DNA of 64,000 nt. It comes from Antedon bifida (lineage: Eukaryota > Echinodermata > Crinoidea > Comatulida > Antedonidae). A program made the position numbers and the translations under genes. Numbering within the stretch: position 1 is the first letter of the stretch; every line of letters starts with the position of its first letter. The notes beneath the pieces were generated by a model. That model made no database searches. It had not been told where the DNA came from and was given only the letters and a program-made list of their open reading frames with translations. Below, in pieces: positions 35,041-45,900 of the stretch. The DNA lies in assembly GCA_963402885.1 (NCBI GenBank), contig OY727100.1, forward strand, positions 7,179,501-7,243,500, in the 5' to 3' direction.

Positions 35041-35761
35041 GGGTAGATGTACCAGACTTCGGCAATGTGCCAAACTTCGGCAGGTTGTATTTATATTAGT
35101 CATAATTAATTAAATAATTGATATTTTTTGTTTATCTTAACGTATAATATACTTTATTTATAGGTGGTAAATAAAAACCACCGATCGTTTACTAGACATC
35201 AGCGAAACATGTCTGCCAGTAGCCATAAAAACTGAAACCTGAAAACCGGAAGTGACATTTCAGCAAAATAGACCAATGAGCTAACACGTGACTGTTCCAT
35301 TTAAAGTTCCAGGGCATGAAAAATTACACACGAGGGACACGTCTGGGATTGAAATAGGCTCCTACTGTAGTGTAGCAACATTCCAGAATATTCCATTTTC
35401 AAACCAATGAAAAAATATAGGGTTTATGAGGGGTGTTAAGATGTTTGGTTGATAATTAATGATATGTGCCAGACTTCGGCACCTAACGGAAATAACTAAT
35501 TAAATTAAATTGTTTGCAATGTTGTTTATTAATTTTTTTTCAAAATATAATTGTTGGTAAAATAAAGTTAATATTGCTGTTTTTTGACTCATTTATTTCA
35601 CATCTGGCCATGGCTAGGCCTAGCCTAGCTAGGCCTGCTATTTCATCGACGATCGATTGCGCAATCGCTCGCGCGTAATTCCAGGGCTTGCTTGGGCAGC
35701 GTATGCCGAGGATTGGCACACACATGCCGAGGTTTGGTACATAAATAAAAAACACATTTTT

Positions 35762-35793
35762 AGGTGATCATTTAGAATGCTAAATGATCACCT
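35762..35793. repeat. perfect 14-bp-stem hairpin
   Basis: AGGTGATCATTTAG, loop AATG, then its exact complement CTAAATGATCACCT. The AAATGATCACCT word returns at about 37,280-37,291. This hairpin may be a head-to-head junction of the terminal sequence of an inner element spanning about 35,762-37,291. Confidence 0.75.
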
Positions 35794-36929
35794 ATTGTTA
35801 TTGTATGAAATCTTTATTTTTTTTCTTTTTATTGTTTCTGTACACTATTTTGTGTAACAATTATCTCAAAAAGTTTAATGTCAATGATTACCAAAATTTC
35901 AGAATATCTTTCAAATAATATAACTTAATCCTAATAAGCTTTCCAGCATGATCACTCATCCGTGACGACATTTATACGCCATTTTGCGAAATCACATTAT
36001 CAATCATATCTCCATAATTCATTATCACATATTAATGAAATTCACTACACGTAAACTTCAGGTCAAGGGTAAAAATATAAGCAAATAAAAACGCACGCGC
36101 ACGTAGGTTCATGCGCGTGATATCGCGCGTTAAAAATTTAAAACGCTCAAAATTAAGTTTTGATCAATTTAGAGCATGAATTATGCCATTTGCGTGTTTC
36201 AAAAAATTACTGCGCAAAAATGCGTTTTTGCGCGCGCGATACTTAAAAAGCGTAAAAAATATGAATTTTTTTTACAAATCTCATTCTACTCACCATCCTT
36301 AGTACATTCACCAAATTTGAGTCAGTTCCGACTTAAAATAACGCTATACGAGCACGTTAAAAATGACAAAATGCGCATATTAATTTTACAAAAGTTCTGA
36401 AAATGGTGAAAAATAGGTCTTTTTTAAAATGAAAATAATTCTTCAGAATGCAAGATGACCCCCGATTTTTTTAACTTATTCTGGAAGCCATTGAGTTGTA
36501 GATATGAATTCATGTACACACTTTACGTACAAAATGTTTTGACGTCATCAAATGGCCACTTGAATTTAAAAATTAGGATTTGTTATCTTTTTGTGTAGAT
36601 TATCACATTCAACAGAGCGCATCTTGGTTATGTGTGCTCGAATTTCGCACAACTTTCAGTATGTGCTTGCTTAATTAATTATCTTTATCATGAGTTGACA
36701 CTATCTTCATTTTAATGACGTCATCACGCGTAAAAACTTGAATAACGTAGGCCGTGTAATTTCACCTTCGCAGTAAATTTGAATATCTTACAGCTCTTCA
36801 GAATTGAAGGTTACCTTGATGATTATAATTTATTATGAAAGCTGATGAAATGTAGATATTAATTCATATAAAAATTAAGCCTATCGGATGTTGTGACGTT
36901 AACATATGGCCAGTTGAATTGAAAAAGTA

Positions 36930-37325
36930 GTTTTTTCAAATTTTTCGTCAAAGTTATACACAATTCAAAGAGCGCGCACAGCGCTTCTACGTGCCAAATT
37001 TTTTTCAAAATCTTATATTTTTTTGCTCAATTAATTATCTTTCGAAATTGTCATCTTAAAGTTTAGTTTGATAACGTCATCATGCCAAAAAATTAGAACA
37101 TATGTGTCCCGTAATTTCACCTATGCTACACTGTATATAGTGTACATATTGTATATGGCATATAGGCACAACTCAGCACTATAAGCATATAATAGGATGG
37201 CATACATCAACATTTTCCGATCGTATGTTAACGTACGTGCATGTTTAAAAAAATTAATTTCAGTAAAATGATAAAAATGATCACCTATAATTCGTTAAAG
37301 TGACGAATTAAATTCTAGTTTATTA
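36930..37325. repeat. dispersed repeat, copy 2 (inverse of 6,245-6,690)
   Basis: Carries the complements of the words listed for copy 1 in reverse order, for example CGTAATTTCACCTATGCTAC near 37,110-37,130 and AATTCGTTAAAG near 37,295. No coding content. Confidence 0.7.
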
Positions 37326-37689
37326 TTGTTTGTTAATTATAAATATTTATTTGATAATTTACACTGTATTTACTACTTATATAAATACTAAAAACTCTAC
37401 CAAAAAATATTTTGTGATGCTTTTAAAAAATACACGTAAATAACGAATTTCCCTGTAACCTGCCGAAGTCTGGTACATCTACCCTAGGCCTACCTAGCTA
37501 GCTTAGGCCTAGCCTAAGAAAGATAAGCTAAATAGGCCTAGCTAGGCCCCTAGGCTAGTTATTTAATTTTGGCCCTAATTAATAGCGATATATACAGTAC
37601 TATGCGGCGACTATAATAGGCTAGGCCTAACCTTTTAGCTTAGCTGACTAGGCCTATGCAACTAGTTTTTAAAATTGGGCAGGGATGCT

Positions 37690-37855
37690 AGTCAAGTCGC
37701 CCCATCGCAAAGTCGCCCCATACAAAGTCGCCCCTTACACAGTCGCCCCATCGCAAAGTCGCCCCAAAACAAAGTCGCCCCGACACAGTCGCCCCATCGC
37801 AAGGTCGCCCCATCACAAAGTCGCCCAATCGCAAAGTCGCCCCAAAACGTTAGGC
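37690..37855. repeat. GTCGCCCC minisatellite, about 10 units of 16 bp
   Basis: Units read AAGTCGCCCCATCGCA with small variants (CATACA, AAAACA, GACAC endings). The same unit forms the block at 39,018-39,204 and, complemented, 42,898-42,938. Confidence 0.9.
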
Positions 37856-38085
37856 GCTAGTTCCGTTTCGCACCTGTTTTTATTTCGACTAGACTTCCTT
37901 TTGACTCCAAATTGTTAAGCAACTTATTGTGAATACCACATCTTAAAATTGGGCCTTATAAGTATTTTTATAAAGAAGAATCACATAAAAAGTAACAAAT
38001 AAATCCTTAAATTGATGATTTTACAGACATGTTTCTCGCATACCGTTCGCGAATTTAGCGATTTCGATCCAAGTCGGCCCTAAAC

Positions 38086-38235
38086 CGTCTCGGCCAAAGT
38101 CAAGTCGGCCCCAAGTCAAGTCGGCCCCAAGTCAAGTCGGCCCCAAGTCAACTCGGCCCCAAGTGAACTCGGCCTCAAGTCAACTCGGCCTCACGTCAAC
38201 TCGGCCAAAAAATAATCGGTCAACTCGGCCCCGTT
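38086..38235. repeat. AAGTCGGCCCC minisatellite
   Basis: About nine units of 15-16 bp (CAAGTCAAGTCGGCCC and CAAGTCAACTCGGCC). Related in wording to, but distinct from, the GTCGCCCC blocks on either side. Confidence 0.85.
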
Positions 38236-38239
38236 AAAG

Positions 38240-39000
38240 TATGGAATGCAAAAGGTGCAAAGGAAGGGGATTGATAAAATAATATTTCTTTACATTTTAT
38301 TACCTATGAATAATTCTGACTTTTAATGAATATTAATATTTAGACAATAATACTTTTAGCAAAAAAAAAAAAAGGATTTCACAAATTTTTCTTTATTTAC
38401 GTTTAATAAAATTTCAAATTGCACAAATTGTTCTGAAATTGCGCATAACTAACAATTGATTAATAAGCTAGCATTCATACTATTATTAATGATTACAATA
38501 TGAACATTTGGATAATAAATAGGAACACATTGTAGGCATACACCCAATATGATGATGCACGTACGTGGGCGCGTATGTTCGTTCGTGCGTCAAAATTCAA
38601 TAAACATGTCCGATATGCGAGGACATATATTAGGTGTAATAAGATTGTTTGGTTGGATTGTTTGGTTGAATCATTGAGGTATTAATTAATGTTAACTCTA
38701 TGGTTGAATCACGCGTAGATTTCTTCAGTGTATGCATTTGATTAGGCGACAACATCTGAAACCAATTCGTAGCTGCGCCTCCCTGTGCCTTTGGCAGCTA
38801 TTTCGATATCTACAACTGCTACGTGTTTTCGCTGACCGGGGGATTCCCCTTTTTTAAAAAGGCAAATCATGGACAAAAACGATATGTACAGTTAAGTACG
38901 ATTTTTCTATGGCCAAATATATAGCTATAATAGCTCCATGATGGTCTTCGATTTACTAAAATGTGGTACCTGCACGTGTTTTTGTAAAACGCGGGTACAT
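38240..39000. other. non-coding; contains a diverged inverted copy of palindrome sequence
   Basis: About 38,740-38,990 (GAAACCAATTCGTAGCTGCG, GGGATTCCCC, CATGG-type words, TTTACTAAAAT) is a diverged relative of 41,300-41,470 and the complement of 39,780-39,970. The rest is AT-rich with no gene recognised. Confidence 0.6.
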
Positions 39001-39017
39001 CCCTCTAGGGGATCCAG

Positions 39018-39204
39018 TCAAGTCGCCCCATCGCAAAGTCGCCTCATACAAAGTCGCCCAATACAAAGTCGCCCCATCGCAAAGTCGCCCCAAAACAAAG
39101 TCGCCCCGGCTCAGTCGCCCCATTCTAAAGTCGCCCCAACGCAAAGTCGCCCCAACGCAAAGTCGCCCCATCGCAAAGTCGCCCCATCGCAAAGTCGCCC
39201 ACGG
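39018..39204. repeat. GTCGCCCC minisatellite, about 12 units
   Basis: Same 15-16 bp unit as at 37,690-37,855. It forms the outer border of the left arm of the palindrome. Reading frames across it on both strands are artefacts of the repeat. Confidence 0.9.
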
Positions 39205-41948
39205 TTTTATTTCGGTATGATTATGAAGCGCCGCCGCTAGTAGTACGCTGTTTTAATCATATCGGTTGCGTTTGATATCGATTGCGTTGTTACTTTGGTC
39301 GCGCTAAATGTCGCATACATTATAATGTTTATCCTATTATATACATAATTTGTGTTTTAATTTTTATTTTACAGGTTTTAATGGAGTGATGTGCTTTTAA
39401 AAATCATTAAAAAAATACTCCCTTGTTTCAAAGTTCTAAAAAGATTATCCCTGATTTATAGTTTCGAAAATGTTAATTTAATATGATTTTAAAATTAGTT
39501 ACCAGAGCCACAATTACGAATCATTTCTTCAACCTACGCGTGGATACCAGCTCATTTTTTAGGATAATATAATAAATGTATAAATGTGTAGTACTCTAGT
39601 AGGCCTTCGTATAGATTTACAGTAGTTAAAACAATAACAGTGTTGTAAGACAATGAGTGTTATAGGCTACTTGATCATTTTGCATTTATTGACAAGTTAT
39701 GTGTCTTAATTTTATAATGACTTTTCAAAATGAAGAAAAAAAAAAATTTCATCGCCGATATGATTGTTTTACATGCAGGTATTTTAGTAAAATTTAAAAC
39801 GCTACATATTGACCATGGAAAAACCATCGTACAGTATCGTGTGCGTGTTTTTTAAAAAGGGGACTCCCCGACGGTCAGCAGAAAGACGTAGCAGCTGTGA
39901 GGAAACAGATACCAGAAGGCGCAGCTCCGATTGGTTTCAGAGAATGTTTCAGATGGCGAGTCGCCTTTTATTCAACAGCACAATGATCATTTTACTGAAG
40001 AAATTCTTTTCAACCCTTTTGGTTATAGAACATTCTAATTATCATGCCTAATAAATATCCTCATATCGGGTGTTTATTTAATTTTAAATTAAACAAGACA
40101 GAGGCACGGAGTAATACGTACACGTCACGGACGTACGACGAATACACACACGCACGTCATCATTTACGACATATAGTGGTGATATGATGCAATTTAATAA
40201 TGGATATAATGATGGGATTGCCTTTCCAGGCTTACAATCAATGTTCATTGTAATACTATGTATATAATAGTAAACTGAATGTTTATAAATAAATTGTTTT
40301 ACGTAATTTGTTGCATATAAAATAAAAGACACAGACGCAGCCTACGTTTCCTATAAAATATTTCACATTTAAATAATTATGTACTGTTAAATGACATTAC
40401 ATTATGCTGGATAATACTATAATCTTAAACTATGTTTACAAATTGTCATTTTTTAAGGCACACATCTTTCTCATCATACTGACCTGTAAAATAAAAACAA
40501 AAATCAAAAAATTATTAATATAGGCCTAATAATAATAAATATTCATCGACCAAAGTAAAAATAATCTAGATCGTATAACATCATTTTATCTCGACCAAAA
40601 TTAAACGCCGGAGTTTTACGATGATATCAGTCGCGTTCGAAATCGGTCGCGTTTAATTTTGGTCGCGATAAAAATTTAATGATGTTACGATCTAGATTAT
40701 TTTTACTTTGGTCGATGAATATTTATTATTAGGCCTATATTAATAATTGATTTTTTTTTTATTTTACAGGTCTATGATGAGAAAGATGTGTGCCTTAAAA
40801 AATGACAATTTGTAAACATAGTTTAAGATTATAGTATATTCGTCATAATGTCATTAAACAGTACATAATTATTTAAATGTGAAATATTTTATAGGGAACG
40901 TAGGCTACGTCAGTGTGTCTTTTATTTTATATGCAACAAATTACGTAAAACAATTTATTTATAAACATTCAGTTTACTATTACTATTAGTATTACAATGA
41001 ACATTGATTATAAACCTGGAAAAGGCAATCCCATCATTATATTATCCATTATAAAATTGCATCATATCACCACTATATGTCGTAAATGTTGACGTGCGTG
41101 TGTGTATTCGTCGTACGTCCGTGTTTGTACGTATTATTCCGTGCCTCTTTGCTGTCTTGCAAAGAGGCACGGAATAAATAAACACCCGATATGAGGATAT
41201 TTATTAGGCATGATAATTAGAATGTTCTATAACCAAAAGGGTTGAAAAAAAAAAAAATTCCTTCAGTAAAATGATCATTGTGCTGTTGAATAAAAGGCGA
41301 CTCTAATCTGAAACCAATCGGAGCTGCGCCTTCTGGTATCTGTTTCCTCACGTCACAGCTGCTACGTCTTTCTGCTGACCGTCGGGGATTCCCCTTTTTA
41401 AAAAACACGCACACGATACTGTACGATGGTTTTTCCATGGTCAAAATGTAGCGTTTTAATTTTACTAAAATACCTGCATGTGTAAAACGATCATATCGGC
41501 GATGAAATCCTTTTTTTGAGTATTTTTTATTTCTTCATTTTGAAAAGTCATAATAAAATTAAATAACAATAGACATGTAACTTGTCAATAAATGCAAAAT
41601 GATCAATAAGTAGCCTATAACACTCATTGTCTTACAACGCTGTTATTGTTTTAACTACTGTAAATCTATACGAAGGCCTACTACACATTTATACATTTAT
41701 TATATTATCCTAAAAAATGAGCTGGTATCCACGCGTAGGTTGAAGAAAGATTCGTAATTGTGGCTCTGGTAACTCATTTTAAAGTCATATTAAATTAACA
41801 TTTTCGAAACTACAGTATAAATCAGGGATAATCTTTTTGGAACTTTCAAACAAGGAACTATTTTTTTAATGATTTTTAAAAACACATCACTCCATTAAAA
41901 CCTGTAAAATAAAAATTAAAACACAAATTATGTATATAATAGGATAAA

Positions 41949-42773
41949 TGTTATGCGCGATTTGAACGATTTGCGCAATTTAAAATTGCTCAAAGAATTC
42001 CTTGCGCAATTTGAATTGAAACATCTGTTTCAAATTGCGCAAGCAACGTATTAAATTGCGCAAGTAATCTGCAAATTGCGCAAGGTTTTTCGACAGATTG
42101 TGAAATCATGCACACCCATATTTTTATAGTAATTTCTAAGAATGATTAAAAATTAAAGATAATATCGCATTTCCTTATTTTAATAGTGAAAACGAAGACC
42201 CGACAAAGGAAAACGAAGCGGTGGTGTTCCCCGGCGGGCGGCTATACTACTCTAGCCTACTATACTGGCTATGTTTTGATAGCAAGTCTAAATGGTGGTG
42301 GCGGTAGACTATGTTGTGTATTACTGCCTTAATTTTTGTTATTTTTACATTCATTTTGATTTATTTCAAGTTACAATGAGTTATAATATTATTTAATTGT
42401 GTATGCCATTTATGTTGTGTATTATACACATGTTATCTTCGCATTTATTATGTTTCATTTTGAGTTATTAGTTTCCAATAAATTATTATTGTTAACCATT
42501 CGTCGACGTTAGCACGCATTCTGGTAGAATTCTGTTGCGCAATTTGACAATTTTACAAATTGTGCAGCGCAATTTCCTAGCTAGTCTAAAAAAGGTAGGT
42601 GTTATGCGCGATTTGAACGATTTGCGCAATTTGAAATTGCGCAATTTAATATTGCGCAAGAAAATCCTTGCGCAATTTCAAATTGCGCAAGAATTCTTTG
42701 CGCAATTTCAAATTGCGCAAGGAATTTTTTGCGCAATTTCAAATTGCGCAAATCGTTCAAATCGCGCATAACA
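41949..42773. mobile_element. 825 bp MITE inside the right palindrome arm
   Basis: The ends TGTTATGCGCGATTTGAACG and its complement are perfect inverted repeats. TAAA flanks at 41,945-41,948 and 42,774-42,777. The left arm has the uninterrupted site GGATAAACATT (complement near 39,330-39,345). Subterminal TTGCGCAATTT words recur more than ten times. The middle (42,170-42,520) is unique and without a convincing ORF. Confidence 0.85.
42600..42773. repeat. 174 bp near-perfect hairpin nested at the MITE end
   Basis: Begins with another TGTTATGCGCGATTTGAACG and ends with the element's outer end, so the two halves are inverted copies filled with GCGCAATTTCAAATTGCGC palindromes. It may be a short internal-deletion derivative inserted into its parent. 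Confidence 0.75.
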
Positions 42774-42942
42774 TAAACATTATAATGTATACGACAGTTA
42801 GCGTGACCAAAGTAACAACGCGATCGATATCAAACGCAACCGATATGATTAAAACAGCGTACTAGCGGCGGCGCTTCATAGTCATACCGAAATAAAACCG
42901 TGGGCGACTTTGCGATGGGGCGACTTTGCGATGGGGACATAA

Positions 42943-45900
42943 CTAGTTACGATGGCTCTATAAGATGATGTCAACACCATATATGTGCATAAATGGCACA
43001 ATAGCATAATTATTGAATTTTAAAAAGTGGAAAATTTTGCCATTTTTCAACCCTTTTGTTTTTTGACATAACTAGTTGTTATGGCTCTATAAGATGATGT
43101 TAGCACAATATATGTGCATAAATGGCAATATTATAGCATAATTATTATTATACATAATATTGGAACTTTAGAAAGTGGAAATTTTTGCCATTTTTCACAA
43201 AAATTCCTATGGAATTTTAAAAGGTGGACATTTTGGTTATTTTTCGAAAATATTCCTGTGGTTCCCCGGAGGAAAATTTTCGATAAATGGCCAAATTTCT
43301 ACCCTTTTATTTTTTGACATAACTACTAACTATGGCTCTATAAGATGATGTTAGCAGAATATATTTGCAAAAATGGCAATAGCCTAATTTTCGAATTTTA
43401 GAAATTGGAAATTTTGTCCATTTTTCAAAAAAATTCCTATGGTCCCCCGCAGGAAAATTTTCGAAAAATGGCCAAATTTCAAGCCTTTTATTTTTTGATA
43501 TAATTCCTTACTATGGCTCTATAAGATGATGTCAGCAAAATATATCTGTATAAATGGCAATATTATAGCATAATTATTTAATTTTTAAAAGTGGAAAATG
43601 TTGCCATTTTTCGACCCTTTTATTTTTTTGACATAATTAGTTACGATGGCTCTATAAGATGATGTTAACACAATGTATGTGCATAAATGGCAATATTATA
43701 ACATAATTATTGAATTTTAAAAAGTGGAAAATTTTGCCATTTTTCGAAAAAAATTCATATAGTCCCCCGCAGGGAAATTTTCGAAAAATGGCCAAATTTC
43801 CACCCTTTTATTTTTTGACATAACTCGTTACTATGGCTTTTTAAGATGATGTTAACACAATATATGTGCATAACTGGCAATATTATAGCATAATTATTGA
43901 ATTTTAAAAATTTGGAATTTTTGCCATTCTTCGAAAAAATTCATATAGTCCCCCGCAGGGAAATTTTCGAAAAAAGGCCAAATTTCGATCCTTTTATTTT
44001 TTGACATAACTCGTTACTATGGCTCTATAAGATGATGTTAACACAATATATGTGCATAAATGGCAATATTATAGCCTAATTATTGAATTTTAAAAGGTGG
44101 ACATTTTGGTTATTTTTCGAAAAAATGTCTGTGGTCCCCCGGTGGAAAATTTTCGAAAAATGGCCAAATTTCGACTCTTTTATTTTTTGACATAACTAGT
44201 AACTATGGCCCTATAAGTTGATGTTGGCACAATATATTTGCATAAATGGCAATAGCATAATTTTCGAATTTTAGAAATTTAAAATTTTGTCCATTTTTCG
44301 AAAAAATTCCTATGGTCCCACGCAGGAAAATTTTCGAAAAATAGCCAAATTTCAAGCGTTTTATTTTTTGATTTAATTCCTTACTATGGCTCTATAAGAT
44401 GATGTTAGCAAAATATATCTGTATAAATGGCAATATTAATTACTGAATTTTAAAAATTGGGAATTTTTGCCATTCTTCGAAAAAATTCCTATGGTCCCAC
44501 GCAGGGAAATTTTCGAAAAAAGGCCAAATTTCGATCCTTTTATTTTTTGACATAACTCGTTACTATGGCTCTATAAGATGATGTTAACACAATATATGTG
44601 CATAAATGGCAATATTATAGCCTAATTATTGAATTTTAAAAGGTGGACATTTTGGTTATTTTTCGAAAAAATACCTGTGGTCCCCGGAGGAAATTTTTTT
44701 TTTTTGACATACAGTAACTAGTTGCTATGACTCTATAAGATGATGTTAGCACAATATATGTGCATAAATGGCAATATTATAGCATAATTATTATTATACA
44801 TAATATTGGAACTTTAAAATGTGGAAATTTTGGCCATTTTTCAAAAAAAAATAAGTGGCCAAATTTCGACCCTTTTATTTTTTGACATAACTAGTTACGA
44901 TGGCTCTATAAGATGATGTTAACACAATATATGTGCATAAATGGTAATATTATAGCATAACTATTGAATTTAAAAAGTGGACATTTTTGCCATTTTTCGA
45001 AAAAATTCCTATGGCCCTCCGCAAAAAAGTTTTCGAAAAATGGCCAAATTTCAACCCTTTTTTTTTTTGACTTATTGGCTCTATAAGATGATGTTAACAC
45101 AATATATGTGCATAAATGGCAATATTATAGCCTAATTATTGAATTTTAAAAGGTGGACATTTTGGTTATTTTTCGAAAAAATTTCTGTGGTCCCCCGGAG
45201 GAAAATTTTCGAAAAATGGCCAAATTTCGACTCTTTTATTTTTTGACATAACTCGTTACTATGGCTCTATAAGATGATGTTAACTTGTGCATAAATGGCA
45301 ATATTATAGCCTAATTATTGAATTTTAAAAGGTGGACATTTTGGTTATTTTTCGAAAAAATACCTGTGGTCCCCGGAGGAAATTTTTTTTTTTTTGACAT
45401 ACAGTAACTAGTTGCTATGGCTCTATAAGATGATGTTAGCACAATATATGTGCATAAATGGCAATATTATAGCATAATTATTATTATACATAATATTGGA
45501 ACTTTAGAATGTGGAAATTTTGGCCATTTTACAAAAAAAAATTCCTATGGTCTCCCGCAGGGAATTTTTCGATAAGTGGCCAAATTTCGACCCTTTTATT
45601 TTTTGACATAACTAGTTACGATGGCTCTATAAGAAGATGTTAACACAATATATGTGCATAACTGGCAATATTATAGCATAATTATTGAATTTTAAAAATT
45701 GGGAATTCATTGCCATTCTTCGAAAAAATTCCTATGGTCCCACGCAGGGAAAAAATCGAAAAATGGCCAAATTTCAACCCTTTTTTTTTTTGACTTAACT
45801 AGTTACTATGGCTCTATAAGATGATGTTAACACAATATATGTGCATAAATGGCAATATTATAGCCTAATTATTGAATTTTAAAAGGTGGACATTTTGGTT

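Larger units (their letters stand above)
35041..37484. mobile_element. 2.44 kb element with 24 bp perfect inverted ends
   Basis: The 24 bp beginning GGGTAGATGTACC (35,041-35,064) are repeated as an exact reverse complement at 37,461-37,484. TAGGCCTA abuts both ends (35,033-35,040 and 37,485-37,492), which could be an 8-bp target duplication, although that word is common here. Inner copies of the CAGACTTCGGCA word lie near 35,080 and 35,469, and variants near 35,705-35,740. The inside is AT-rich, with GCGC-rich patches near 36,080-36,240, and has no transposase. The dispersed repeat shared with 6,245-6,690 fills 36,930-37,325. Confidence 0.7.
39165..42938. repeat. large palindrome, about 1.4 kb arms, 40 bp centre
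   Basis: The left arm (about 39,165-40,607) and right arm (about 40,647-42,938, minus the MITE at 41,949-42,773) are close inverted copies. Near the centre, ATCTAGATCGTATAACATCA on the left answers TGATGTTACGATCTAGAT on the right. Outermost, the GTCGCCCCATCGCAAA units on the left answer GGGCGACTTTGCGATGGGG at 42,902-42,938. The arms differ by scattered substitutions and indels, so this is not an assembly mirror. The structure, long inverted arms edged by short tandem repeats, is that of a foldback (FB-type) element. Short frames near 39,809 and 41,444 are the same sequence in both arms and have no known domain. Confidence 0.85.

Noticed and set aside
37675-39240. CRISPR-like array (regular GTCGCCCC repeats)
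   Set aside because: The repeat unit is 15-16 bp with no unique spacers; it is a minisatellite in a eukaryotic genome.
39809-41444. A gene encoding MEKPSYSIVCVFFKKG, duplicated in both arms
   Set aside because: Frame diverges within 30-40 codons between arms, has no domain, and is conserved only because the whole arm is repeated.
39165-42938. Palindrome as an assembly mirror artefact
   Set aside because: Arms differ by many substitutions and one arm carries a MITE with target duplication.
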